A stretch of DNA of 64,000 bases from an uncultured Bacteroides sp. GTDB lineage: Bacteria > Bacteroidota > Bacteroidia > Bacteroidales > Bacteroidaceae. Positions 42,183 to 50,496 of the stretch are shown here, in pieces. The first letter of the stretch is position 1; each line of letters begins with the position of its first letter. A model generated the notes under the pieces. That model was given only the letters and a program-made list of their open reading frames with translations, searched no databases and was not told where the DNA came from. Location of the stretch: NCBI RefSeq assembly GCF_900547205.1, contig NZ_URFY01000016.1, positions 11,990-75,989 of the forward strand, given 5' to 3'. The position numbers and the translations under genes were made by a program.

Positions 42183-43091
42183 TTATAGCTTTTGGATTTC
42201 TTCGGGTGTCAGACCGGTAGCCTTATGGATGGCAGCCACATCGAGCCCCATTGTTTTCAGAGTACGGGCTATCCCGATTCGTTCTTCTTCACGACCTTCC
42301 TCGCGGCCTTTCTCTAATCCTTTTTCTAGTCCTTCTTCCAGCCCTTCCTCCTTTCCTTCCATTCGGGCAGTATTTACTGCATTCACGATATCACGATACG
42401 CTTTTACGCTATCTTCATATTCGCGCAACTGCTTAGGCGTGAAACGAGCTATCGAAGCGGCTTCAAACAAACGGTTGAATACACGTTCCTGCAACGCCGC
42501 AGGGCGCTCCAACAGTCGGGAAAGGTTCTTCAGCACAAAGACCCACTTCTCGAACAATGTTTCCAGTTCATGTTCCGTCTTAGTAAACTTGGGGAGTTCA
42601 AGATAGATAAACGTCAGTTTATCATAGAAAACCTTTTTTGTATTGACATCCATCAACTTAACCTCGTGGTGGAAATAGTCTTTAGAGTTCTTGTCTTCAT
42701 CGAACACGAAATTGAGTATACCTATTGTATATACAGCTTCGAGACGATACTCCCAATCTCCCCGTTTTGCCTGCTCGCGAATGGGGAAGGTAGAGTAATA
42801 AACGCTACGGTCTTTAAAGAATTGTTGGAAAACATTCTGCATCTCGACGATGAACTTATCACCGCTCTCGGTTTCACAATACACATCAAAGATAGCACGG
42901 CGGTCCTCTTTACGAATGCCAAGCTGCTCGCTGTTGAGGTAAGTAAGGTCCGTAATGGTATGCGTTCCGTGGAAAAGCGCATTCAGAAAGCCAATGAGCA
43001 GTTCTTTGTTCATCGGCGTTCCGAAAAGATACTTAAATCCGAAATCGGTACGGGGGTCTATATATAGTTCCTTCAATTCATTTATTGGCAT
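42183..43091 (-). CDS. Rpn/PD-(D/E)XK nuclease family transposase-like protein
   Basis: The 302-residue protein belongs to the Rpn/PDDEXK_2 group, annotated as recombination-promoting nuclease or putative transposase. It has the DPRTDFGFKYLFG start (residues 11-23), a catalytic-looking Asp in IFDVYC and the ExQ motif in FIVEMQN (about 75). The C-terminal part is a Glu/Gly/Lys repeat (EGLEEGLEKGLEKG) that often varies in length. I use the ATG at 43091, since the family starts MPINELKELYIDPR or similar. No inverted repeats or target duplications are evident, so it is not a mobile element in itself. Confidence 0.87.
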   Translation of the reverse strand: MPINELKELYIDPRTDFGFKYLFGTPMNKELLIGFLNALFHGTHTITDLTYLNSEQLGIRKEDRRAIFDVYCETESGDKFIVEMQNVFQQFFKDRSVYYSTFPIREQAKRGDWEYRLEAVYTIGILNFVFDEDKNSKDYFHHEVKLMDVNTKKVFYDKLTFIYLELPKFTKTEHELETLFEKWVFVLKNLSRLLERPAALQERVFNRLFEAASIARFTPKQLREYEDSVKAYRDIVNAVNTARMEGKEEGLEEGLEKGLEKGREEGREEERIGIARTLKTMGLDVAAIHKATGLTPEEIQKL

Positions 43092-43225
43092 ACGTGTGAG
43101 ATTTAAATGATTAGATAACAAAGATAATCGTTTTAATTTGAAATCGGATAAAGTAAATCAAAGATTTGTCGACTGATACACGCCAAACTGTTTATAAATA
43201 GAATGAACTCCGCCAGCGGTTTAAT

Positions 43226-43930
43226 CTATATCTCAGTATGATACTTCTTTATCTCTTCGCGTAGAGCCAGCGCCTTACCCTCGGTAAATTGATTGAGCAA
43301 TGCCCAGAAACGTTCGCTATGATTCATCTCGCGGGTATGGCATAGCTCGTGCAGAAGCACATAATCAATCAGATGAGAAGGCAACAGCACTAAAAAGTAG
43401 GATAGATTAATATCTTTCCGCCCCGAACAACTCCCCCATCTTCCCCGGCTGGAGTTTATCTTGACTCTTGCATAGGGAAGCCCCCACTGCTTAGACAAAG
43501 CCGCCAAACGCGGAGGGAGTATACATTTCGCATTCCGTCTCAAAGATTCTTCAATGACTTTACGCAACCAAGCTTGCAAATTTTCATCCGTAAAGTCGGC
43601 ATGAGGGGGACAAACAATCTCCATGCTTCCCAAACGGGAGTTAGCAAGAAACTTATCTTTTCCTCCCGCCACCAAGGTGAGTTTGAAGTGTTCGGCATCA
43701 ATCTTATAATTCAAGTCTATCAGTGGGCGTGACAACTTCTGCCGGGATGCCATGAGTTTGCTGCGCAAATCTTCAATTGCCCGTTTCACGTCGTTCATCG
43801 TTGCGCCGGGAGGTACTGAGACATACACTGCATCGCTCTTCGTACGGAACACAAGGCTCTTCGCCCGTGGATTGGCACGGATTATCAGGCGCCCGAGTTC
43901 GTTATCTTCTATTATTGCTTCTTTCATCAC
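43226..43930 (-). CDS. YgjP-like metallopeptidase domain protein (DUF45/M48-like)
   Basis: The 234 residues carry a zinc motif HELCH (HELCHTREMNHS, about residues 190-201), with a Glu and a further His, in the C-terminal half. The central RGRWGSCSGRKDINLSYFL stretch (about 160-178) is family-typical. YgjP-like proteins are predicted metal-dependent proteases; substrate unknown. It stands next to the Rpn and nucleotidyltransferase-HEPN genes on the same strand, with gaps of about 135 and 50 bases. Confidence 0.87.
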   Translation of the reverse strand: MMKEAIIEDNELGRLIIRANPRAKSLVFRTKSDAVYVSVPPGATMNDVKRAIEDLRSKLMASRQKLSRPLIDLNYKIDAEHFKLTLVAGGKDKFLANSRLGSMEIVCPPHADFTDENLQAWLRKVIEESLRRNAKCILPPRLAALSKQWGLPYARVKINSSRGRWGSCSGRKDINLSYFLVLLPSHLIDYVLLHELCHTREMNHSERFWALLNQFTEGKALALREEIKKYHTEI

Positions 43931-44137
43931 TTAAATAAAAAGTCATTTACCATCACACATTGCCCCACTGTTAGGTCTTACAAAAGTAATCATTCTCTTT
44001 GGAAGTGCAATCAAATCGGACTGCCTTATCAAAAGTTCGATTAGTCGGATATACGTATCCAAGCTTCTTCATACTGACTTGCAATGGATCATTAACAGCT
44101 CTCATACCCATTCTATGGTTGTTTTCACACATAGCCC
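43931..44137. other. Intergenic region upstream of the 22-bp array
   Basis: No reading frame is convincing. A TCGATTAGTCGGATATAC stretch (near 44038) shares parts with the units of the array downstream. Otherwise nothing is seen. Confidence 0.5.
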
Positions 44138-44223
44138 ACTCCAGTCGTCCGATTAGACAACTCCAGTCGACTAATCAGACAACCTCAGTTGACTTCTCCG
44201 CCGACTCCAGTCGGCGGATATCC
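44138..44223. repeat. 22-bp tandem repeat, four units, unrelated to the GRAACT arrays
   Basis: Four units start at 44138, 44160, 44182 and 44204. Their shared head is ACTCCAGTCG (ACCTCAGTTG in the third) and their tails vary (TCCGATTAGACA, ACTAATCAGACA, ACTTCTCCGCCG, GCGGATATCC). The step is exactly 22 bases, the same as in the two GRAACT arrays, although the sequence is different. Confidence 0.8.
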
Positions 44224-44306
44224 CTAAAACCGGGTGCAGCTATAATTTCATCTGACACCGGATAGGGTTCTATACTAGCCAGCCCTTCAAATAGTAGCTA
44301 TATTTT

Positions 44307-44336
44307 TTTGCCGGAATAGAATATTATGTATCTTTG
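44307..44336 (+). promoter_or_regulatory. Promoter for the methyltransferase transcript
   Basis: TTTG (44307-44310), 18 bases, then TATCTTTG (44329-44336). The spacer is one base short of the consensus. The leader to the ATG at 44541 is about 200 bases. Confidence 0.75.
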
Positions 44337-44340
44337 CGCC

Positions 44341-44415
44341 ATGACAAGAACATTTATATCGGATTTGGTTTGATAAACAATCTGTGCTTTTGACACAGAT
44401 TGTCCCTTTCGTTTT
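44341..44415 (+). promoter_or_regulatory. Methyltransferase leader: short frame and terminator-like hairpin
   Basis: A 10-codon frame (ATG at 44341, MTRTFISDLV) lies directly after the promoter. It is followed by a perfect 10-bp stem, ACAATCTGTG (44377-44386) with CACAGATTGT (44394-44403), and a CCCTTTCGTTTTC tail. The layout suggests attenuation or a short leader RNA. The rest of the leader (44416-44540) shows no other clear structure. Confidence 0.5.
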
Positions 44416-44540
44416 CTCTCGGATATTCCTTCCGGGAGGTATTCTTTATACTTACAACTTTAGTTTTTTAACCCGCATACACAATGTGGCGGAAGCAATG
44501 TTATGCTTTTCACGTGTATGCACATATATACTTTAAAATA

Positions 44541-45314
44541 ATGAGTAACGAAAATAAAACAATCAGCCAATTCGATTTAAGTTTAATCTGCGAATATTTC
44601 TCCAATATGGAACGTCAAGGACCCGGTAGCCCGGAAGTAACCATCAAGGCACTTAGCTTCATTGACAACCTGAACGAGGAATTGCTCATTGCCGACCTCG
44701 GCTGCGGCACGGGCGGACAGACCATGGTATTGGCGCAACACGCCCCGGGAAAGATTATCGGACTCGCCTTTTTCCCCGAATTTATCGACCTCTTCAACAG
44801 CAATGCCGAGAAACTCAGCTTGCTAGAGCGAGTGAAAGGCATCGTAGGTTCCATGGACAACCTGCCCTTTGAAAAAGAAGCTTTCGACCTTATCTGGTCG
44901 GAAGGGGCTATCTACAACATCGGCTTCGAACGAGGACTGAACGAATGGAAGCAATATCTGAAAACAAACGGTTATATCGCCGTAACGGAAGCATCCTGGT
45001 TCACCGACGAACGTCCGGAAGAGATTCATGATTTTTGGATGAAAGTTGAACCCAGCATTGATACTATTCCGAACAAAGTTGCCCAGATGCAGAAAGCAGG
45101 TTACGTTCCCGTAGCCACTTTCATCTTGCCCGAAAACTGCTGGACGGAAAACTATTTCGCTCCGCAAGTGGAAGTGCAAGAGAGACTTCTCGAAAAGTAT
45201 GCAGGGAATAAGGCTGTTGAGAGTTTCATCGCTTTTGCCCGTCAGGAAAGAGAGCTGTATGCAAAGTATAAAGAGTTCTATGGCTATGTTTTCTATATCG
45301 GAAAGAAGATTTAG
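44541..45314 (+). CDS. Class I SAM-dependent methyltransferase
   Basis: The 257 residues fit a small class I methyltransferase. Motif I is LIADLGCGTGGQT (about residues 47-59), followed by a Glu/Asp-ended second strand and a motif near SMDNLPFEKEAFDLIWSEGA. The substrate cannot be told; the closest general type is the ubiquinone/menaquinone-like or small-molecule methyltransferase of Bacteroidetes. I chose the ATG at 44541 because the residues coded upstream (to 44484) are not typical of the family. It has a long leader with a hairpin, and a terminator follows. Confidence 0.85.
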   Translation: MSNENKTISQFDLSLICEYFSNMERQGPGSPEVTIKALSFIDNLNEELLIADLGCGTGGQTMVLAQHAPGKIIGLAFFPEFIDLFNSNAEKLSLLERVKGIVGSMDNLPFEKEAFDLIWSEGAIYNIGFERGLNEWKQYLKTNGYIAVTEASWFTDERPEEIHDFWMKVEPSIDTIPNKVAQMQKAGYVPVATFILPENCWTENYFAPQVEVQERLLEKYAGNKAVESFIAFARQERELYAKYKEFYGYVFYIGKKI

Positions 45315-45386
45315 TCAAAGAGTCGTCTCTTTCTTTAGGAAACGGTGAAGGATGTGAAAAAAGAGGAATCCATCTTTAATTTAAAA

Positions 45387-45421
45387 GGGCTACTGCATCT
45401 CGCGGTAGCCCATTTATTTAG
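45387..45421 (+). terminator. Terminator after the methyltransferase
   Basis: GGGCTAC (45387-45393) pairs with GTAGCCC (45405-45411), with a TG-CG extension inside, and is followed by ATTTATTT. Confidence 0.8.
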
Positions 45422-45533
45422 TTAGTTTCATTTATAGAAAATTGAGAGAATTGAAAACTTCACAGTTTCGCCTTCGTTGTTGTTTTAATTAAGCACACTA
45501 ACTATATTATATGTTTAAAGCAAATGAAAATGT

Positions 45534-46016
45534 CTATTCGTTCATAACACCCACCTGCACCTTGGGATTGATCTTCGCCAAGCTGTCGGCCAATGCCTTA
45601 TCCGCTTTCTCGTTGGAGAGAGCAACCGACGGTGCTGTTACTTGTTTACCAATGGTATCCGTTGCCAACACACTTTTGTCGTCTCCGGTGAAAGAGTGCT
45701 GCGCCACATTTCCTAACGTAAGGATTAGTGCAATCACGGCAGCGGCTTTAAACAGAGGTATGAAACGACCCGTCAATGTCAGGCGCTTTGCCTTCACCAC
45801 CACTGGCTCCACCTCTGCAAGAATACGTGCATCAAAGTCTTCGCCCAGCCCTACTTCCTGCTGAACCTGCTGATAAACAAACAAGTTCTTATAGCGGAGC
45901 AAGTGAGCCGGCACGTCTTCTTTCGAGAAGAAGTCGCGCAACAATGATTCCTCCTCAACGGAAGTTTCGCATTGCCAGTATTGCTCCAAAAGCTGTTCTA
46001 TATCCTTATAATCCAT
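45534..46016 (-). CDS. Probable anti-sigma factor, single-pass membrane protein
   Basis: The 160 residues have a cytoplasmic N-terminal part with DYKDIEQLLEQYWQCETS, resembling the start of Bacteroidetes anti-sigma proteins, one membrane helix (about 87-107), and a short periplasmic tail. The ATG at 46016 lies inside the end of the sigma factor gene (11-base overlap), so the two are coupled. Such pairs usually hold the sigma factor at the membrane until a signal arrives. Family assignment rests on context and topology. Confidence 0.65.
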   Translation of the reverse strand: MDYKDIEQLLEQYWQCETSVEEESLLRDFFSKEDVPAHLLRYKNLFVYQQVQQEVGLGEDFDARILAEVEPVVVKAKRLTLTGRFIPLFKAAAVIALILTLGNVAQHSFTGDDKSVLATDTIGKQVTAPSVALSNEKADKALADSLAKINPKVQVGVMNE

Positions 46017-46515
46017 ATTCGTCAATTTCTAAATACCTTTGTTTTACTTTTTGCCTTGCTCTGAAAAGGTTCACTTTTACCTGTTCCTCAGTCAGATTCA
46101 GCAGGGTTGCAATTTTCTTATAGCTTTCTCCCTCAATGTCCCTCAGTTGCATGATGAGCCGCTGTTTCTCGGGAAGTTCGTTTACCAGTTTATTAATCAG
46201 GTTCATTTTCTCATCATGAACCATCTGGTCATACGGACCGTTTGCATCAGGTTCTTCCTCCATTTCCGGCGTGATACTCACATTCTGGGCTTCTCGCTTC
46301 TGACTCCTGTCTATCGCCAAGTTCTTTGCCACAATCAGACAATAGGCCTCGACCGAATCAAATTGATACCACTCATCACGCTTGCTCCACACTCTAATCA
46401 TGGTGTCCTGAACGACATCCTCGGCTTCGGCCCTATCCTGGGTGATTCGGAGTGCCAATCTAAAGAGTTTATCCTTCAGTGGCAATATATCGTTTCGGAA
46501 GCTGATTTCTTGCAT
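46006..46515 (-). CDS. RNA polymerase ECF sigma factor
   Basis: The 169 residues have region 2 (LFRLALRITQDRAEAEDVVQ, about 17-36) and region 4 (LPEKQRLIMQLRDIEGESYK, about 112-131) of group 4 sigma factors, with no regions 1 or 3. It is likely to direct RNA polymerase to promoters in response to an envelope signal, controlled by the anti-sigma protein downstream. argB lies upstream at a gap of 61 bases, and it is not clear whether they share a transcript. Confidence 0.92.
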   Translation of the reverse strand: MQEISFRNDILPLKDKLFRLALRITQDRAEAEDVVQDTMIRVWSKRDEWYQFDSVEAYCLIVAKNLAIDRSQKREAQNVSITPEMEEEPDANGPYDQMVHDEKMNLINKLVNELPEKQRLIMQLRDIEGESYKKIATLLNLTEEQVKVNLFRARQKVKQRYLEIDEYGL

Positions 46516-46576
46516 CTCTATATTAATGACGGGCTAGGATTTGAAAAGTTACAGTCGCCCACTACTTTTTTTTGAT

Positions 46577-47350
46577 TTATTTCTTTATTCTTGTTCCACT
46601 ATTGCCGTTAATTGCTGACGCCAAGGTAATTACCACTTCAGACACTCCTGCATTTAATGCTTCAAAAGAGTTTTCTAATTTAGGAATCATACCTCCTTGA
46701 ACAACACCCTCTGCTACGTATTGTTCAAACTCGGCGGGGGTAATCTGAGGGATTACGCTATCGTCGTCGTTCTCATCGCGCAACACACCTTTCTTTTCAA
46801 AGCAGTATACCAATGTGACATCAAACAATGCCGAAAGTGCTTTAGCCGTCTCTCCGGCAATGGTATCGGCATTGGTGTTCAGCATATTGCCTTGTCCGTC
46901 GTGCGTCAAGGGTGCCATCACCGGAACGACTCCTTTGTGTATCAAGTCGGACAGAAGCGAAGCATCCACCTTTTCCACATCGCCCACAAAACCGTAGTCC
47001 ACATCTTTCACCGGGCGCTTCACCGAACGGATTACATTCATATCCGCTCCGGTCAGCCCCAGCGCATTGACGCCACGAGCTTGCAGACCTGCCACGATGT
47101 TTTTATTCACCAGTCCGCCGTATACCATTGTAACGACTTTCAGCGTCTCAGCATCCGTAATCCGACGGCCATTTACCATTTTGCTTTCAATGCCCAGTTG
47201 TGCAGCAATCTTCGTAGCCGAACGGCCTCCGCCATGCACCAGCACTTTGTGCCCACCGATAGCAGCGAAGTCGTCCAACAACTGACGAAGGGTAGCTTCC
47301 TCTTCTACGATTTTGCCACCCACCTTGATTACAGTAAGTTTTTCTCTCAT
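46577..47350 (-). CDS. argB: Acetylglutamate (N-acyl-glutamate) kinase
   Basis: This enzyme phosphorylates N-acetyl-L-glutamate, the second step of arginine synthesis. The 257 residues show KVGGKIVEE (residues 9-17), the substrate loop VHGGGRSAT (about 38-46) and a C-terminal GMIPKLENSF (about 221-230) with SEVVITLAS. Arginine synthesis in B. fragilis is known to run through N-succinyl intermediates, so N-succinyl-glutamate may be the real substrate. speA lies upstream with an inverted repeat in the gap. Confidence 0.95.
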   Translation of the reverse strand: MREKLTVIKVGGKIVEEEATLRQLLDDFAAIGGHKVLVHGGGRSATKIAAQLGIESKMVNGRRITDAETLKVVTMVYGGLVNKNIVAGLQARGVNALGLTGADMNVIRSVKRPVKDVDYGFVGDVEKVDASLLSDLIHKGVVPVMAPLTHDGQGNMLNTNADTIAGETAKALSALFDVTLVYCFEKKGVLRDENDDDSVIPQITPAEFEQYVAEGVVQGGMIPKLENSFEALNAGVSEVVITLASAINGNSGTRIKK

Positions 47351-47365
47351 GATTAATAATTATTC

Positions 47366-47439
47366 AATGTGATAATATGCTAATTAGCCAATGATAAGAA
47401 TGTGCCGTATGCTGCAAAGAATTAGCATATTGGCACATT
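47366..47439. repeat. Inverted repeat in the argB-speA gap
   Basis: AATGTGATAATATGCTAATT (47366-47385) and AATTAGCATATTGGCACATT (47420-47439) are inverted copies matching at 18 of 20 positions. The words TGTGCCAATATGC(T)AATT recur near 63954-63976 at the window end, so this is a dispersed sequence. It could act as a terminator/attenuator hairpin between speA and argB. Confidence 0.75.
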
Positions 47440-47453
47440 GAGACATTGGCAAA

Positions 47454-49346
47454 TTATTCCAGATAAGTATACCCGTAAAGCCCCGAACGGTAGTTGGAAA
47501 GGAACTCTTTTCCCTCTTCCACCGTTATCTTTCCTGCTTTCACCGATTTCGTCACCCATGTTTCGAGTGTACGCACCAGCTTCTTCGGGTCGTATTGAAC
47601 GTAGTCCAGCACTTCCGCCACTGTTTCTCCGTCGATAATCTGTTCTATATTATATCCCTTATCATTCACCGACACGTGAACGGCATTCGTATCACCAAAC
47701 AAGTTGTGCATATCTCCCAGAATCTCCTGATAAGCGCCCACCAAGAAAACGGCTACATAATAAGGTTCTGTTTTCTTCAGCGAATGCACAGGCAGATAAT
47801 GTGCCACATTACGGGTAGAGATAAAGTTTGCAATCTTTCCGTCCGAGTCGCAAGTGATGTCCTGCAACGTTGCCGAACGGTCCGGTTTTTCATCCAACCG
47901 CTGAATAGGCATTATCGGAAAGATCTGGTCAATCGCCCACGAGTCGGGTAACGATTGGAACAGAGAGAAGTTGCAGAAGTATTTATCAGCCAGGAGCTTC
48001 GACAATCCGCGAAATTCGTCGGGTGCGTGTTTCAGTCCGCCGGCTATCTGATTAATCTCACGTGTGATAGACCAATAGAGCCGTTCGATTTGTGCACGTG
48101 TCTTCAAATCTACAATTCCGTGACTGAACAAATCCAATGCTTCCTCACGAATCTGCTGCGCATCGTGCCATGCTTCCAGCATCTTATTTTGGTTCAGCGT
48201 ATCCCATATTCCATATAGTTCCTGCACCAGTTCGTGCGCATCGGGAGCAATTTCTTCATCATCATCCCATTCGGGCAGAGTAGCCGTTTCGAGCACTTCG
48301 AAGATAAGCACGGAATGATGCGCCGTCAATGCACGTCCGCTCTCGGTTATAATGTTGGGATGGGGAATACCATTTTTATCGCTTACGTCTACGAGTGTAG
48401 AGATGGAGTCGTTCACGTATTCCTGAATGGAATAGTTCACGCTACCTTCGCTATTGGACGAACGGGTTCCGTCGTAGTCCACTCCCAGCCCGCCGCCAAT
48501 ATCTACAAACTCCACTTTGAAGCCCATAGCATGAAGCTGCACATAGAACTGGGACGCTTCGCGCAAAGCAGTCTTGATGCGACGAATCTTCGTCACCTGA
48601 CTGCCAATATGAAAATGAATCAGTTTCAAACAATCTTTCAGTCCTTTGCTCTCCATGAAGTCGAGTGCTTCGAGAAGTTCGCTGGAGGTGAGGCCGAATT
48701 TACTCGCATCGCCACCCGATTCTTCCCACTTCCCGCTGCCGGAAGAAGCCAATTTGATGCGGATACCGACATTGGGGCGCACATTCAACTGTTTTGCCAT
48801 CTTCGCAATCAGCTTCAGTTCGTTCATCTTCTCCACAACGAGGAAGATGCGCTTACCCATTTTCTGGGCGAGCAACGCCAGTTCGATATAACTTTCGTCT
48901 TTATATCCGTTGCACACAATCAATGAGTCAGAATCCGTATTGACGGCAATCACCGCATGGAGCTCGGGTTTGGAACCTGCTTCCAGTCCGAGATTGAACT
49001 TCTTTCCGTGGCTGATAATCTCCTCCACCACCGGTCGCATCTGGTTGACTTTAATAGGGTAGATAATAAAGTTCTCTCCTTTATATCCGTACTCCTCGGC
49101 AGCCTGCTTGAAGCAGGACGACATCTTTTCAATACGGTTGTCCAGAATATCTGGGAAACGCACCAGCATGGGGGCCGCCACATCCCGCAACTGTAACTCG
49201 TCGACCAGTTCTTTCAAATCGACAGCTACTCCGTCTCTCCGAGGTGTAACAACAACATGACCTTCGTCATTAATACCAAAGTACGAGGTACCCCAACCTG
49301 TGATGTTGTAGAGTTCCTCAGAATCTTCAATACGCCACTTTCTCAT
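47454..49346 (-). CDS. speA: Biosynthetic arginine decarboxylase
   Basis: This PLP enzyme decarboxylates arginine to agmatine, entering polyamine synthesis. The 630 residues match the SpeA type. The PLP lysine sits in FIIYPIKVNQ (about residues 93-102), and the barrel shows LGLEAGSKPEL and FHIGSQVTKI. The C-terminal domain contains a conserved Asp/Tyr pair region as in the family. Its neighbour argB is in the arginine pathway, so nitrogen metabolism genes are grouped here. The TPR-type gene is 69 bases upstream. Confidence 0.95.
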   Translation of the reverse strand: MRKWRIEDSEELYNITGWGTSYFGINDEGHVVVTPRRDGVAVDLKELVDELQLRDVAAPMLVRFPDILDNRIEKMSSCFKQAAEEYGYKGENFIIYPIKVNQMRPVVEEIISHGKKFNLGLEAGSKPELHAVIAVNTDSDSLIVCNGYKDESYIELALLAQKMGKRIFLVVEKMNELKLIAKMAKQLNVRPNVGIRIKLASSGSGKWEESGGDASKFGLTSSELLEALDFMESKGLKDCLKLIHFHIGSQVTKIRRIKTALREASQFYVQLHAMGFKVEFVDIGGGLGVDYDGTRSSNSEGSVNYSIQEYVNDSISTLVDVSDKNGIPHPNIITESGRALTAHHSVLIFEVLETATLPEWDDDEEIAPDAHELVQELYGIWDTLNQNKMLEAWHDAQQIREEALDLFSHGIVDLKTRAQIERLYWSITREINQIAGGLKHAPDEFRGLSKLLADKYFCNFSLFQSLPDSWAIDQIFPIMPIQRLDEKPDRSATLQDITCDSDGKIANFISTRNVAHYLPVHSLKKTEPYYVAVFLVGAYQEILGDMHNLFGDTNAVHVSVNDKGYNIEQIIDGETVAEVLDYVQYDPKKLVRTLETWVTKSVKAGKITVEEGKEFLSNYRSGLYGYTYLE

Positions 49347-49415
49347 TTTCTGTTATTCGGTGTTTTTAGTAAATAATCGAATGGCAAAAATACTGATTAA
49401 TCTACAGGCTGCCAA

Positions 49416-50486
49416 TTAATCAGCCATTATTTCTTTCAATCGGTCCATATATCCGCTATTTCCATTACGGGCGTCATACCGCTGTGCCAATTCTTCCGCC
49501 TGCTGATAGAAATAACGGCGAAGCTCATCGACTATATACACGCCATCCTGTTGATAAAGGGGAAATTCTTCCGGCAAAGATAGGCTGACTTCCGGACGAG
49601 TCTCGTACTTCAAAGCTGCTACCATATCGCAGGAGAAACGATATCTTTTCATCGCATTGGTGCGCAGGCTCCAAGCAATACACCGTTCGGCATACTCCCA
49701 ACCACGGTCCGGCTTCGTCATGAAATTATAGGCAACAAAGGGAGCTATATACAGCAACATATATTCGTCTTTCTCTCTTCCCGCCAATCCCTCTTCGGCA
49801 CGTGCGCACATATCGGCGGCAATCTCCGGCTTACCGGCTTTCTGCGCATAATATGCCAGTTTCAGATAGGCACGCAGATTGGCTTCATAGCAAGTGAGTT
49901 GTTTGTTAATCAACGGTTGCGCACGGCTGTATGCTTCGTCAAACTGTCCCTGTTCCAGATAATAATCCAACATAAAGTTCAGTTCGCAAGCCTCGCACGT
50001 CTGGTCGTCTATCTTCTCGGCAAGCATCTTGTCGATAAATTCTTTCGCCTTGTCATACTGCCGCATCCTTGCATACTCTACCGACCAACGTTGATAATAG
50101 CTCCGCAGGGAATATCCGTTTCTAAGGATGCGCGTCTTATAATCCTCACCTACCGCTACTATCTGCTCCATCGGAATCTCTGGCATATCGAACGTGCAGT
50201 TCCATATCCATTTATATTTCCACAGCAGACTGTCTTCTTTGATGACGTCCTTATTATTCTCATAATCATCCAGTATCTTGGAGAATACGGCAATCTCTTC
50301 CGCATCTGCCGAAAGAAGATTCAGTTCATAGATAAGTTGAAGCCTCATCTCCGTGGCCCACTCCACATCTTCGTTTTCATCGGCAATGCGGATTGCTTCC
50401 CTCAGCAGGTTTGCTTTCTCACGGGGGTGCAGGTTATCGTTCTGAGCCTGCAATAGCAGTTTTTGTATTTCAAGTGTATATCTCAT
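49416..50486 (-). CDS. Helical-repeat (TPR-like) protein of an HSP90-like set
   Basis: I do not recognise a family, but the 356 residues are almost all alpha-helical in composition. Several segments of about 34 residues with A/G/Y/A spacing fit tetratricopeptide repeats (for example RQYDKAKEFIDKMLAEK and EQGQFDEAYSRAQPLINK, about 140-195, and KAGKPEIAADMCARAEEGL). There is no signal peptide or membrane helix, so it is cytoplasmic. The gene is 10 bases after the HSP90-like gene, last in a run with Sel1 and HSP90-like proteins. A co-chaperone or client-adaptor role is inference. Confidence 0.72.
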   Translation of the reverse strand: MRYTLEIQKLLLQAQNDNLHPREKANLLREAIRIADENEDVEWATEMRLQLIYELNLLSADAEEIAVFSKILDDYENNKDVIKEDSLLWKYKWIWNCTFDMPEIPMEQIVAVGEDYKTRILRNGYSLRSYYQRWSVEYARMRQYDKAKEFIDKMLAEKIDDQTCEACELNFMLDYYLEQGQFDEAYSRAQPLINKQLTCYEANLRAYLKLAYYAQKAGKPEIAADMCARAEEGLAGREKDEYMLLYIAPFVAYNFMTKPDRGWEYAERCIAWSLRTNAMKRYRFSCDMVAALKYETRPEVSLSLPEEFPLYQQDGVYIVDELRRYFYQQAEELAQRYDARNGNSGYMDRLKEIMAD

Positions 50487-50496
50487 ATTCTTTCTT

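Noticed and set aside
42183..43091. Insertion sequence around the Rpn-type gene
   Set aside because: No terminal inverted repeats or target duplication could be found, and the Rpn family is widespread as a resident gene.
45534..46025. Sigma-linked protein starting at a TTG at 46025
   Set aside because: The ATG at 46016 gives a better start with the same family-like N terminus.
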